Assembly: GCA_963920665.1 (NCBI GenBank)
Contig: OY987269.1
Location: 14,758,501 to 14,822,500 of the forward strand
Direction: 5' to 3'
DNA: 64,000 bases
From: Straminergon stramineum
Lineage: Eukaryota; Streptophyta; Bryopsida; Hypnales; Calliergonaceae
Shown here: positions 1-12,900 of the stretch, in pieces
Layout: every line of letters starts with the position of its first letter
How positions within the stretch are numbered: the stretch's first letter is position 1
Notes under the pieces: model-generated
What the model was told of the DNA's origin: nothing
The model's database searches: none
What the model saw: only the letters and a program-made list of their open reading frames with translations
Translations under genes and position numbers: made by a program

Positions 1-163
1 TGAATCGTGAAATTTGGATGCTTGGTGGTTTTGTTTTTTTTAAAAAAAAGTTTTAGGGCTTCAGGAATGACTCCTACTTCTAAATGAAGAATTGAAAGAT
101 TCAATGTCACTCTGTGAATGGTTGTGCTAATTGTTGGTTCTTCTGTGGGCACTCGTGTATCAG

Positions 164-3100
164 GGTATGGGCCTGCTGGATATGGTCTGTTTGTGCTCGC
201 TTATGCCGGGTTAGAGGTATGACTTCCCCCTTTTTTAAGTTACAATATTACACATGATTTTACTACAATAAGTTCGACAGTTCTCATCCCATTTTTCGTT
301 CTCACCATTCGACGCATTTCAGCATATATGGAGGGGAAGAATGTTGGAAATACTATTTGCTCATAAAGGGAATTGAACAGCGAACGTTTGAAAGAAAACT
401 TAGCTTTTGGACTAACCATGAATTTGCTATGAATTTTCAGGGATGCCCATTTTCCTCACCTAGAGGGGGCTACTTTTACATTCAATTAATTGAACCTTAA
501 AACTGTCACCTAATATTGGTGGAGTCCCTTTAAACTGATAGTTTTACATCAACTTTTCTAAAATATTCTCGTTTACTTTAAAGAGTCAGATTGAGGTAGG
601 TAGGAAATAAATAATTTGCAGCTTAACATTACATACTCTTGTCAATCCAATCCAAATGTGTGCTAGTTTCAGGATTCCATTATTTTCTTAGATGCCCTAA
701 TAGGCTATTCAGCTGCTACTGCTATTTTCCTTGTGGTCTCCTTGCAAACATTGATAGCAAATTGTGGTACTTCACAACTAAGATAGAACCCGATAGATCA
801 AGGGTTTTAGTAAAATTTTACAATTTCAAGAATTCTTAGAAGCCAACATAAAAGAGAATATTCTTCCATGGGGGGGTCTGACTATGGTCGTAGCAATTAT
901 ATTGAGGCTTCTAAACGCATAACATTGGGAGATATTGAAAGTGACTGCAGGCGGACCTCCCTATGAATCTTGGCTTTGCATGATGTCTAATTTTAGTGAA
1001 AAATCTGTCCAGTTTAAACTTTTTCAAGGTGAGACTGAGAATGTAGTTTTTCAATCTACTCAAGTCGATTGGGTTCATCTTCTGGAAAGTTTTGAGCTCT
1101 TGTAATCGTGTCGTTTAATTAAAAAACCATTATTGTGTTCGGTATTTTGATGTTGTGATTTTTGTTGTGGTTCACTTTCAGGTGCTTGCCATTCCGGCTG
1201 TTCCTTTGACTATGTCAGCAGGGTTGCTGTTTGGTACTTTATATGGAACAATCATGGTCTCTCTGGCAGGCACGGTATGCTGATTTGCAACAACGCAACC
1301 CCTGATGTCATTTCCAGTGGCAAACTTTGAATTTTCTTCTCTTTTCCCTACACCATTTCTTATGGATTTGCACTGAATTTTTCTTTTGTCTTGACACTTG
1401 CAGCTTGCAGCAACAGTTTCGTTTCTCATAGCACGGTATTTTGCGCGGGATCGTATACTGAAACTGGCTGAAAATAACCCCAAGTTTTTGGCAATTGATA
1501 AGGCCATTGGAGCAGATGGTTTCCGTGTGGTTACTCTGTTGCGACTCAGTCCCTTACTCCCTTTCTCTCTTGGAAACTACCTCTACGGTCTCACTTCTGT
1601 TGAACTAGGCCCTTACGTGCTCGGAAGGTACAGCACTTAAACTCCCAAATGGTCAAAAGTGGTGGCTTCTTTGTCTATCGGATTTGAAATGATATTCAAT
1701 TTCACATAGAAATCTTCAAGGAAGTTGACAAATTATACCAATTGACAGAAGTCATGTCCTACATCTCGGAATGATAGTATGCTTTGAATGACAATTGGTT
1801 ACCAGTATAGTCTCCCAAAGTAGACTTTCTATTTTTGGTTCAGGGTCTTAGGGGTTACGATGGAACAAAATCTAGGTTTTTTGTTATTTTCACTCTGCCA
1901 CCCTAAAAAGCTGTGATCAACATGATGATGCCTATAATGTGCCCTATACCATGATCTGAATATAATGTGCAGTTGGTTGGGTATGCTGCCTGGAACATGG
2001 GCATATGTAAGCGCAGGTGCCATTGGAAGGGCTTTCATAGTACGTTGCAATTCCATCCTGTACCCTCAATGTGCGTTGTAGTATTCAGAGTGTTTGTTGT
2101 TTGTTTACTTGTAGTGCGTATCATACACGGATTTAAGAAAAGCTAAGCCTGTACCTGTCCGTGAATAGTGATGATTCTATGTGTAATAGAACTGAATGGT
2201 GAACATTACAGCAGGCGCAACATGTTCTCTCACCATTATTGACCAGTTCTAGCAGGGTTCCTTTGAATGCAGGGACACTGCTAGTGAGGTTTTAGTAGGA
2301 AATTTTAATTAGAATCTTCTGGTGAGGTGTCGCAGCAGGCCTTAGGGAGGAAATCTGTTAGTTATGCTCTCATGCTTACGTTTTTATTGCTTATGCAGTC
2401 ACTGATTTTATTTGATTAACCTAGAAACTTCTGACGAGTTTTTGGATTTCTCTTTGTGCAGAAGCAAGAGTCAGAGGCCACCTTTCCAGTTGGGCCTGAA
2501 AGTTATTGGACATTGGGATTGGGACTGGTGGCGACCGTTTTTGCAGCATCGTATGTTGGTAAATTGGCCAAGGTTTGTTGCTGCCTCTTTTCATGCACCA
2601 ATGAGCTACTGTGTTACAGTATGTGTCCATTATTAACCCTGAACCCTGGAACCCTGGAACCATTAAGTGTCCGATGAACGACTTATCAGGGTTCTTGTAG
2701 CAACAAAGGATGCACCTATTGATCCACTAATTGGAACAGTTTTGGGCCGACTTCTGCTATGATAGGTCTCGTCCTTTCAGGGTTGTATCCCACAGGTAGT
2801 CCAGATTTTTAAAATGTGAAGATTTTTTTAAAAGTGCAAACATGTTGACTCAAATTTCGGTGCTTACTTTTTTTGAGCAATTTTTGAAGGTTCGTTTTTT
2901 GAACTGGAAAAATTAGTTTTTGAGGATGAACATGTTCTTATTAATTCTTACCTTAAATGTTTACTATCTAAGCATGAGAGCGTAAGGTTGATTTTGGGTA
3001 TACCTAAGTTCCTGCCAAAAAATTTATGCTAAAATATAAGCTAAGATATGTTGGACTTGCCTTTCAATTAGCAACAAGATCCGTCATCTTAGAATTAAGG

Positions 3101-3190
3101 CAGTCTGGCAGTAGGATCCAAACTTATTGTTCTCTGCCTCTTTCTATGTGGTGGCAGGACGCGATAAAGGATATTGAACATGATGCATAA
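164..3190 (+). CDS. VTT/DedA-family (TVP38/TMEM64-like) membrane protein, 3' part
   Basis: Multi-pass membrane protein of the SNARE-associated Golgi / VTT family; the closest plant relative I recall is the Arabidopsis At1g22850 type, probably a plastid or endomembrane protein. Six exons join in one frame: 164-216, 1182-1274, 1404-1627, 1973-2039, 2462-2572 and 3158-3190, all with GT-AG introns. The family core is clear: hydrophobic segments, then LLRLSPLLPFSLGNYLYGL, then a Gly-Ser-Trp-Leu-Gly-Met-Leu-Pro-Gly-Thr stretch encoded across the third intron, which is the conserved VTT signature. A last hydrophobic helix is followed by a short acidic tail ending at a TAA at 3188-3190. The N-terminus, including any targeting peptide, lies left of the window. 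The molecular function of plant members is poorly defined; related proteins act in lipid scrambling or transport. No stops or frameshifts are seen. Confidence 0.9.
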
Positions 3191-4299
3191 GGATATAATT
3201 GTGCAGGAAGAGTCACTGTTTTATAGACAAGTAGAGACGGCAGGCCAATGCTTTATCAACAGGTCAAGTGTTACCTCTGTTGAAACTGATATTGGTGTAG
3301 TCAGTATGAGTGTACATAATCCCTTTTATATGATATTTAGAATGAAACTGTGGACCAGATGTTTCCATTCTGTGACACACATGTACCATTGAGCTGCTGA
3401 GTTTTGTAATATGATTTCACATGTCGAATTCACCTAAATTATCTCAAATTTCTTGACTCTGGAGCAAAGGGTAGGAAGTTTTGCATCAATACAGGCTACA
3501 CCTTCCGTGAAGTGAGAAAAGTTTCAGTGGATTCTCATGTACTTTGCTTAATATCTAAACCCTAATTTCTCCCATGAAATTAGCCTCTAGTAGCTTAATA
3601 GATGGTATTCTTATTCGGTAGCTGTTTGTTTTAGATTTGATGTGGAAATTATAAGTATGAAGTTGTTATTGGAACAGAAGAGGTCAGAACCATTTGGGTT
3701 ATATAGCATGGAAGTTAGATAGTACTCTAGTATTAGGTGTGAGATTTCTAAGCAAGCTCCCAGTTCGCTTCTGGCACTGTGGATCACCGGAATTGTTGAT
3801 AAAAGAATATAAGGTATGTACAGCAAATTTTTACCTTGTGACTAAGACGCGATTCTCGCTTAAAATGTAAACTTTTGAACACGAGTGGAGGGTCGATTTG
3901 GGGTATCCCTTAATCAGCACTTTAAGAAATCATAGTTCATCCGTATGGTGTTCAAAATACATGCTAAGAAAAGTTGAAAATTCGAAATCCTCTCTCAATT
4001 GCGTCTCAGTTTGAAATCATCTCTCAATTGGACCCAACTAACACAGATATTAAGATAGTTTACTGATAGAAACCACGCGCAAATGCATATTTATGTAAAT
4101 TTAGGTGTCGTTACCTTACATCATCAACTCGTCAACCTCGTCCCAAGATCTGTGTACATAAATATGGCTTATCCAATTTCCAGAACGGCTAGTGTGTGCA
4201 CACACTAGTCATTCAACATTGAAAATACAGCATTCAATTGCAAAGAAGATTGCATACGAATTTGACCAATCTAACGAGGAATAATTGTCAGCGCTAGAA
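3191..4299. other. Gene-free spacer downstream of the VTT gene
   Basis: AT-rich sequence holding the 3' UTR of the upstream gene and then unique-looking spacer. No convincing reading frame, RNA gene or transposon end was seen. Confidence 0.5.
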
Positions 4300-5940
4300 G
4301 AGGCGACTATGCATTTGCAGGTTTCAAGAAATCTCTTCCAGTGTATCGTAACTATGAGTGCCTGGACTTCATATTAAAAGCAAACTATTGTACATCAGAT
4401 AGTTGCATGCGAAAGAGCAATCGATTGGTAATGAAACGTAATGAAACATAGCATACACACGGAGCAAAACCTGAAACTGTCGCGATCTTCAAGTGTGCCA
4501 AGCTTTCCCAATTTACAGATTTGAAATCTACTGACACTTCACAGAAAGGAGAACCTCTACAAAGCTTAGTTGAAGATTATACAAAATCTCTTGTTAGAGT
4601 TCTGCGACAGAACGAACAAGCCCATCTGTCAACCGATTCTGAAACTACCATCGGACATTCGGATATTAGTGCCAGAACTTCAAAATCATAGCAAACATTT
4701 GTATGTGGTAGTAGCAGACATACTCGCGAGAGGGCAATCAATTTGGCAACGTAGAGCTCGAGTGCAATGCTGAATTTTCTTAGGTATCAAAATGTGACAG
4801 TAAAAGAGTATACATGAGAAGCAAAATCTGAAACTGCAGCAATCTTCAAGCATGTCCATGTCCAGGCTTACACACCAAGATCTACTCGCGCTTCACAGAA
4901 CGGTGAACCTCTACAGGGCCTTGGTATAAGAATGTAGGAAATTCTCACTAACTACTAAAAGCAAAACGAAAGTTAGGGTTACCTCAGAAGGAGCAGGTTT
5001 CAACAGATTACATGCAGAATACCGTCGCTATCAGTGCCTGGATGTCTAACACGTGGCAAACATTTGCGCATTTGACTAACTTGCGAGCACAGGTCTCGGT
5101 TGTTATAGTGAAATCTCTTCCGTATCAAAGGAAAGGTATCATAGTACACATGAATAACAAAACCTGAAACTGCTGCAATCTTCAAGCATGTGTATGGCCA
5201 GGCTTACACACCTAGAGCTGCTGGAACTTCACAGATAGATGAACCTCTACAAAGCATTGGATTAAAAATGTATGAAACTCTCACTGAATAGATAAATTCA
5301 AATCAAATGTTAGGGTTGCCTTGAAGGAGCAGGCTTCAACAGATTACAGAATACCGAAATGATCAGACTACCGAATACCGAAACTATCAGTACTTGGACT
5401 TCAAACGCAAAGCAAACTGGACATATGACAAAACTTGCGAACACTCAGTACTGGGAACTATGGCGAAAGCTCTTAGGTATCAAAATGAAAAGCAACATAC
5501 TATATACGAGTAGCAAAACCCGAAACGGCTGCAATCTTCAAGTATGCACACACCGAGAACAGCTACAGCCCTTCAACCTCTACAAAAGCTTTTGGCTAAA
5601 GCCTGTACGAAATTCTCAATGACTAGCTAAAATCAAAACAAATGTAAGGGTTGCCTTCGAAGAAACAGGTTCAACAGATTACATGCAGAATACCGAAACA
5701 ATCAGTGCATTGCAACCGCATAGCAAACATTGGCGCATCAGACTAACATACAAACACAGGGCTCGGGTGCTATGATGAAATCTCTTTGGTATCAAAATGA
5801 AAGGCAACATAGTATACACGAGTAGCAAACTGCCGCAATCTTCAAGTGTGCACACACCGAGATCCGCTGGCACTTCGCCCTCTAAAAAAGCTCTCTGGTT
5901 TAAGAATGCACGCAACTCTAAATAAAATACAAATTAGGGT
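4300..5940. repeat. Diverged tandem repeat, about 5 units of 300-350 bp
   Basis: A block of similar units recurs about every 300-350 bp. Landmarks are gaacctctacaaagc (near 4552, 4904, 5234, 5574 and 5878, the last two changed) and acagattacatgcagaatacc (near 5003, 5341 shortened, and 5674). The units also share a piece reading tgcaatcttcaagc. They are diverged by many substitutions and small indels, so this is an old array. It abuts the stop codon of the small zinc-finger gene at 5960 and may have arisen from its 3' UTR and flank. Short ORFs in it are not conserved between units and are not coding. Confidence 0.75.
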
Positions 5941-5959
5941 TCGTTACCCCAGCTGCTCC

Positions 5960-6262
5960 TCACCCCCCGTTTCGTGGTGGATTGGAGGCTCGGATTTGAA
6001 CAGGGATGGGCCGTCCCGTCCCACTGCCGCCACAGGAGTTGCATCGCATCATCCCGGAGCCTTCACAGGTGCTGCAGCCCACGTCGTGATCGGACCAGCG
6101 CGTGCACATGCAAGGGACGCGGCGGGAGCCGTTGCAGGTAGAGCACTGAGAGAAGCCCCCCATGGGCTTCTGCTGCTCGGCGTCCATCATGGACTTGATC
6201 ACCCAGGCGCCGGCTAAAGCGCTCAAGCCTTGCACCACTTGGGTCACCACTCCGGGCGACAT
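5960..6262 (-). CDS. Small DnaJ-type cysteine-rich zinc-finger protein
   Basis: A 100-residue protein read from the ATG at 6260-6262 (MSPGVVTQVVQG) to a TGA at 5960-5962. Residues about 10-30 form a short hydrophobic or amphipathic helix. Residues about 38-80 hold a DnaJ-like zinc-binding module: one CxxCxGxxxVxCxC unit, then CxxCxGxGxxxCxxCxGxGxG. There is no J domain. Small plant proteins with only this Cys-rich module (BSD2- or LQY1-like) often act in plastids as folding or assembly factors; assigning that role here is inference, because no clear transit peptide is seen. A good 3' splice site (pyrimidine tract plus CAG) lies just upstream of the ATG near 6274, so the 5' UTR probably contains an intron. 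An upstream in-frame Met would add 15 residues, but those residues would read through that splice site. Tandem repeats lie on both sides. Confidence 0.75.
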   Translation of the reverse strand: MSPGVVTQVVQGLSALAGAWVIKSMMDAEQQKPMGGFSQCSTCNGSRRVPCMCTRWSDHDVGCSTCEGSGMMRCNSCGGSGTGRPIPVQIRASNPPRNGG

Positions 6263-6837
6263 GATAATTGCACTCCTGAAGAGGAAAACATAATGAAAAT
6301 CAATCAATCGGTACCAAACCCTAAACGACCCTTTTGGAATAGGAAAAGAACGAGAAACTTATCAACGCCGATCACAAGCGAAACTTCGAGAAACAATTCT
6401 GAACAGCGCAATTCAGACCTCGTGGAATGAAATTTGAAGGAGAAACTCATCAACGTCAATCACAAGAGAAACTCACATAAAATGGTCAGATGATTTCTCA
6501 AGCACGGCACCGGAATCTATCAGTTCAGTGCAATAGAGTGCCATTACCTAAAGGGTGTAGGTGGAAAACGAGTTTACTATTGAATCCTTTCATATCCGCA
6601 ACCAAAACGGCCATGTGCACGTCCCCATTCAGGACCTTAAAACCTTCATTGTAGAATGCATCCCATTCCACAAACGGTGAAATCCACTGACGTAAATCAA
6701 CGACAGAGAGAGATGATGATTATACCTTAATTCAAATAGTATCAATGAGAGTCTTCCCGAATTCGGGCAGAACGATCCACCTCCAGTTCCGTCCGTCCGC
6801 CACCTTACACTGCAAAATCTTGACAATCGGGTGGCAA
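6263..6837. other. 5' flank of the zinc-finger gene
   Basis: Contains the likely 5'-UTR intron of the minus-strand gene next door (3' splice site near 6274) and AT-rich sequence. No other reading frame is credible. Confidence 0.4.
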
Positions 6838-7392
6838 AATTTGCAGAATTCGCAACTGAATCGGAACCCAAAATCTCCACAATCCGAGGGCGGAATTCGT
6901 AATTGAATGGGGAACCAAAACCTCAACAATCGGAGAGTGCAATTCGAGATTATAAGGGAACCCAAAATTTCGACAAATCTACAGCGGAATTCGTAATTGA
7001 ATGGAAAGCCCAAATCTCAGCAATCTGGTAGCGGAATTCGCAAATGAAAGGGAACCAAAAATTTCAACAAATCTACAGCGGAATTCGTAATTGAATGGAA
7101 AGCCCAAATCTCAGCAATCTGGTAGCGGAATTCGCAAATGAATGGAAACCCAAAATCTGAACAACCTGACAGCGGAAATCGGAAATTGAATTGGAACCCT
7201 CAATCTCAATAAACCTATAGCGAAATCTGTAATCGAATGGAACCCCCAATCTGAACAATCTAGTAGCGGAATTCGCATATGAATGGAGACCCAAAATCTC
7301 AACAAACCTACAGCGAAATCTATACTCGAATGGGAACTCCAAAACTGAACGATATAGTAGCGGAATTCGAAAACGAAAGGGAACCCCAAACA
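6838..7392. repeat. Minisatellite, 46-47 bp units in a roughly 93-bp higher-order pattern
   Basis: About 12 units of 46-47 bp. The anchor agcggaattcg or agcgaaatct recurs near 6890, 6985, 7031, 7078, 7124, 7171, 7218, 7265, 7311 and 7358. Units alternate between a form preceded by aaacctac and one preceded by ctggt or ctagt, giving a dimer period near 93 bp. Two adjacent units near 6985-7130 are almost identical, which points to recent slippage or unequal exchange. Because the period is not a multiple of 3, the long ORF over it on the minus strand (7073-7756) is a repeat artefact. The array lies 0.6-1.1 kb upstream of the zinc-finger gene start. Confidence 0.85.
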
Positions 7393-7690
7393 AAATCTGG
7401 CTAAGTAATGCTAAGAGGATTGGAGAGCGCGGAAATCTGTTCGGCCTAGCTTGGAAGTTGGAAAAGAGAGCTGTGGAACCCCAGCTGCAAGATATATTGA
7501 CGAATGTCAGGCTCCCGAGAAGCGCGTCCCACGGCCGCTTCCCGTTTCGGAATGGAGGGTGCGAATTTCGCCACGACGGATCGGATGCCTGCGACGACCG
7601 CTCCTCATGTCTTGGTCCAGAGCAAGTTGGCGCAGGGGGTGGCGTGGCTTCGTGCTTGGCAGCCACGACTCCACGTCCTCGTCGTAACTT
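7393..7690. other. GC-richer segment upstream of the minisatellite
   Basis: Composition rises clearly above the surrounding AT-rich DNA, as in promoters or first exons of this window. Overlapping ORFs are open on both strands but none resembles a known protein. It may be the distal promoter or 5' UTR of the minus-strand zinc-finger gene, separated from it by the minisatellite. Function unproven. Confidence 0.3.
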
Positions 7691-9479
7691 ACTAGTTACA
7701 ACCCGGTGGTGAGGATAGGTAAGAATTATTTCTAAAAATAAGTTGGGGGAAATCATTCTCTCAATTTTTTTTTCTGAAATGCGCTAAAAATAAATCTTTC
7801 TATTTCAAAATCACATGCCAAATCACATTTCTAAACTTTAATGAATTATTTGTTAAGGAATTCCAACCCTAACAACATTCACCATAACATTGTTAGCCCC
7901 TTGTATAGAGTTCCTTCACAAGGAGATGATAGCCAAGAATCCCTCAATCAAAATATGGTTTTATGATTGAGATATATGTGTTGTGCAAAATACAAGACAA
8001 TAGTGTTTGAAACAACCCCTCCGAATCGACTAGTAATGTCTGAATCAAGAAAAAAATGTCCGAAATGACAGAAAATTGACAAAATATTGTCTGAATCAAC
8101 CCCTTTGAATCGACTAGAAATGTCTAAATTGACACTACTCCCTTGTGGTGAAGCCTAGGGCCATTAGATGGGATTGAGCTTCCTTGGAGGGCCATTTCAA
8201 GCCAATTCCCCAAGCTAGGAACCAACCGAGGTTGGCTAGAATTGAAAACTATTAAAAATTAAATAAAGAAAGAAAAATATTTTTAAAAATTAAAATATTA
8301 AAAAAAAATCATATTTAAAAATACAAAAAATTAATTAATTAATTAATTAATTTTAATTTTAATTTTTTCAATTATTATTTGATTTGGTCGTCGCCTAACC
8401 ACATCAGCGAGCTTCTATGGCCGAGTTCCCATAGTCCAAGAACTTGTGGGAATTTGCGGTCTTCCGTAAGAGTTCATTCTCTTCTAATGCTTGCAATGTC
8501 TTGCCAATTATGTGTCCAATCAGGTATCTAAGAAGGGTTGGGAAGAATCAAGTTAAGAATGTTATATTTGAGGACTGCAATGGGGATAAATGTAAAAATT
8601 TGCATATATTTTGTGTTTGGTTTAGTTTTGAGTTTCTTCATTTCTTTAGGCTAATGCACTTACATTAGGGGAAGTCACATTTTCTATAATGTCTTCAACA
8701 AGTTGGGGACAAGATTCTTGGTTATTCCATCCACTCATCTCCATCCACAAGTATTTCTTCTATGGGTTGGGGAATGAGGGCTCTCTACTCTATTGTCACT
8801 CCCTCTCTTATATTACAATGCATTGGATTCCTCCAAATATCAACAATGCTAGCGTGCAAGCTTGGAGTTGTGAGCTTGTGAGTGCAGAGCGTGGAGCTTA
8901 TGAGCCTAGAGCCCCCCAAACCTTTTTTTAAAAAAAATTTGGCAACCAAATTTTTTTCTTCATTTTTTTTCCTAAAATAGAGGGAAATTACCTATTTAGG
9001 GTAAATATTATGACCTATGACCGTGTCCCCTAAAACCGTGGATTGTGGAATGAGTTGTTTTTAATTCTTCTGAAATTGTTTATTACTACAGGAAAAGACC
9101 TTCAAACTTTGTTGAAAAGTTTCACCACTTCATTCAATGATTACAATGGAAAATATGCTAGACATTGCGATTATTATAGAGAGATGTCATTTGGGTAGAA
9201 CTTAGTTAGGGTATTTTGACTAGCTAATTTGAATACATAGAACAAAGACTTTTAAATATCCCATAATGATTGGAATTTTTCACATGTGCTTGTATAAGTG
9301 CAAATGTGTAGGATGAGTAGACAACCTAAAGGCTTAGGGTGAGATGACGACCACAAGCCATAGTGGATTTGTGGTAGACATTTCACTCAAATCTTAAGGT
9401 TTTTTACTTCATATAATTTTGAATTATAAAATGCGTTTTACTTCATAATTGTAAGTACTACCAAATGGTGTAGATAATG
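7691..9479. other. AT-rich spacer with dispersed repeat debris
   Basis: No gene seen. The stretch 8150-8460 resembles 25890-26110: both have a ggttgg...ccaat-type start, an A/T-rich middle, then gcc-a/g-agttcccata followed by an aagaact or gagaact motif. They are probably two diverged copies of one non-coding mobile element. Confidence 0.4.
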
Positions 9480-9715
9480 GGGAAAAAAAAAGAAATGGCA
9501 AGAAAGAATGAACCCTAAAACCCAAAAGATGGGGAAAGAAAAAGAAATGGTAAAAGTATGAACCCTAAAACCCAAAAAATGGGGAAAGAAAAAGAAATGC
9601 AAAAAAAATGAATGGGAAAACCCAAAAAATGGGGAAAGAAAACAAAATACAGAAAGGAAAAAAAATGGGGAATGAAAAAAATGGGGACAAGAAAACAAAA
9701 TAGAAAAAGAAATGG
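9480..9715. repeat. A/G-rich minisatellite
   Basis: Purine-rich tandem repeat of about 50 bp built on gaaccctaaaacccaaa followed by atggggaaagaaaaagaaatg. At least three recognisable units (from about 9509, 9559 and 9607) decay rightward into simple gaaaaaatgggg sequence. ORFs over it are low-complexity artefacts. Confidence 0.75.
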
Positions 9716-9963
9716 AATAAATACTTGGAAATATAGCAAGAGAACCCAATTTCATATTCAAGGCTGCCTTACTGAAATAGTGTGTACATTAGAGAGTAGA
9801 GACATTTATATGAATTGACAACAAAACAATTTGCTCATGACAAATGCTTCTAAATTTCATGAATGCAGTAACATTTTCCCTCTCTAAGTTGCAAATAATT
9901 TCAATCACAATATAGGTAAATGAATACTATACAATTAAAGTACATGAATAAATGTAGCCATGC
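9716..9963. other. Spacer 3' of the MULE relic
   Basis: AT-rich; probably the 3' end of the minus-strand transposon. No terminal inverted repeat was identified. Confidence 0.3.
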
Positions 9964-12900
9964 CTATTCTGGAACTGTAATGATTCCTGCTCGAACTAGA
10001 AGTAGCTTCATTTCATTGAAGCTATAACTTGGTGCATGAATGAATTTGTCTTCATGAATATCCATTTTGTAGAAGTACCTGTACAAATAGTACAGGTATT
10101 TGCAATTCATGTATTGTTGTCGACCTCCAATAGCAGAAATAGTCATATTTACGAAGTCAGGGCATGTGCACGTGGGAAACCTACCCACTGTAATTCGATA
10201 GACGTTTTTGTTAGTGTCTATCCCTATCTCCAAAGCCACTATTGCACCAAGGCCTGGAAAGGGGAGCAAAGTTACTCCCACAATTTGTCCTCTAACATTT
10301 CTTGCACTTTCCCACTTGTTTCGTTGTTCAGTAGTTGGTGCAAGTGTTATCCTCCGAATGATTCGGTTGTTCCTAACTGTTGGATATGCATCCGGATTCT
10401 TTGGCATTGGGTGGTCATACAAGACAGTTTGAAAAATCTTAGACATGCTGAAGAGATGCCGTGGTGACAGTATCAATCGTTCTTGGAGGTGGAAGCCTAC
10501 ATGCTGTAATAGCAGAGTCTCCTCTCGATTGAGGTTGGTCCCACATAGAACAGGCCAAACCTTTGGCATCTCAGGCCAATCAATAATCCACTTCCGTTTT
10601 GTACCTTTCACACATCGTTCGATGTCATCCCAATAAAACCAAAAGTCCACTACAACCTCTCGCTTGCTCCCATAACCTTCTTTTCTACCCCGATAGGTTG
10701 GAGATGGTGTTCCCTTCTTTCCCCTTGAAATTTTGGCAGTGCACTTGATGTTTGATCCTTGTTGTTGAGCTTGACATCTTGCATTTGATTTATGGTTGAT
10801 CCTTGCAATGTGCCACTTTGAAATGTCGCAGTCACTTTCACAAGCAATTGTAACATATGGAGAAGTATTTGCTTGAGGGTGTTCATCTTTTCTCTCCAAT
10901 GAATCTATACACGTTGTAGTGGACCTCATTCGAACACGAGATTGTGAGAAATTGACTTTGTCTAGTCTATGTGAGTCTCCTTCATCTCCAATAGGTACGT
11001 CCAACTTCCTCTTTGTGCTTCCAAAGATCTCTTTTCCTTCCAGGCTTCCAAATGCGGTATGCAAGTTCCCACACCCTCGGTTCCAGGTAATGTATTCAAT
11101 GTTTCTACTATTTTCTTTGGATCTCCACTTCGTCTAGTAGCTCTCAACTTCAACTCATCCTTTAAGGGACCAGATCCAGATGCATGGCTTCTCAGGAATG
11201 CATGATAGTTTGTCATTTGCATCCAAGCACGGATGCTATCATCGCAAGTGGCGTCAAATAGGTTGTTTCCTCATTTTCCAAACATTTGAAGCCACTTGTT
11301 ATGAATCATTTCAGACAAATTGCACAACGGTAAGTTTGCCATCTCCTCCACATCCAATTTCTAGAAATCCACACACATTTACAAAAGAGTTACTACTTCA
11401 AATTTGAAACCTCATACACTTTCAACTTTCAAGACTTCTATGTCAACTACACGTGTAGTGTACCTAAGGTACAAGACATTCAAAGACATTTCGATATTAA
11501 TTTGTAGGCGTACACTGAAAATGAACACTATAGGAATTATTGAACTTCTTGGGCAAGCCAAACTTACTTTCCAGATGTGGACCCAGAAATATGTATTTTG
11601 TATTCAAAGGACCAAAAAAGAAGGGCCTCCTAGACACTACAAATGCATTAGTTGAATCCAATTGATGTCTATGTAGTACATACAAGTCCCCTTATTTTAC
11701 ATACCTTAGTCAAGAATTCTCAAAATTCAAAGAAATATAATCAATCTATTTGTATTTACAAATAGATTAGTTGAAAATGACACATAAATGCAACCAACCA
11801 AGTAGGCACAACATTGGACTAAAAAATACACCTTCTGAAAATTAAAACACTTAAATGAATTCAAATTATATTTTTATTCACCATATCCATGAAGCCTCCC
11901 CACTGCCGGTACCGAAAATGCCAAAATGCTAGCCAATGGTCTAAGTAATGAAGTGCTTCTTCATTAGCAGCTCCAGATGATAGCCACCAAGACCGTATTG
12001 CGAGGTAGCGTGTTTCAGCTTGCTCCATAGTCTTCGAGTCTTTGTATTGTTTACACAAAGTAATATGTTGTTGTTGGAATGGTTCTTTGATGTGCTTCTG
12101 CATGTGTTTATGAAGAGAAGTACTCCAATGCAACAAACAAGTCCTTTCACGATTCTCCATTTTTTCATTAGCAGAACCATTACCATAAACAATTCGGACT
12201 GCATTCCAATTGGCCATGGCGCTAGCTGCCATAAATCCTTTAAAATTTGGGTTAGCCACTCCATATCGTGCCATCATAGCATTCAAGCATCTCCAAAATT
12301 GCACTTGGATTTGTGTATCTTCAAATTGCATATCGCAAATTGAAATGGTCATAACCTTCTTGTACTTAGGATCATACACGTGGCAAGCCATTGTGGTCCA
12401 CTCATTCATGTGTTTCACATGGTCGAACATTATCCACGTGCTTTGCAAATCCCCTCGTTGCATCCGCCTTACAAGGTCTACTCCACTTCTGGGTCCTTCG
12501 GTGAACATCTTGAAAATGTACACCTTTTCTTTGCCTTGGCCTGGGTAGACGCTCTCGTGTATGAATTCAAACTTCGACTCTTTCTTCATAGTCATAATGT
12601 TGTCGGTAACACCTCCTCGGTTGTTTGAGCGGAAAGAAGAGACCACATTTCGTATATTAGGACTGCTCAAATATTGGAAGTGATCCATCACGTCTTCCAT
12701 TTCCTCTCCCTTTAGTATCTCTTTTTCTCTTTCTCCATTGTGAAATAGATAGTTTGTTAGGAAGTCTTTACTAGCGGAAAGAGCAATTGCTCACTTGGTG
12801 GCCTTTGGTGTTTTAGCCACTTGCTCCACAATGAGTCCGCAAATTGATTCCACGGAATCTCTATACATGCCCTTCACAATTGGATGAATGTGCTCTCCAA

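Noticed and set aside
7073..7756. 227-codon minus-strand ORF
   Set aside because: Most of it translates the 46/47-bp minisatellite; the residue pattern repeats because of the array, and no domain is recognisable.
9438..9761. Phe-rich minus-strand ORFs
   Set aside because: Translations of the A/G-rich minisatellite.
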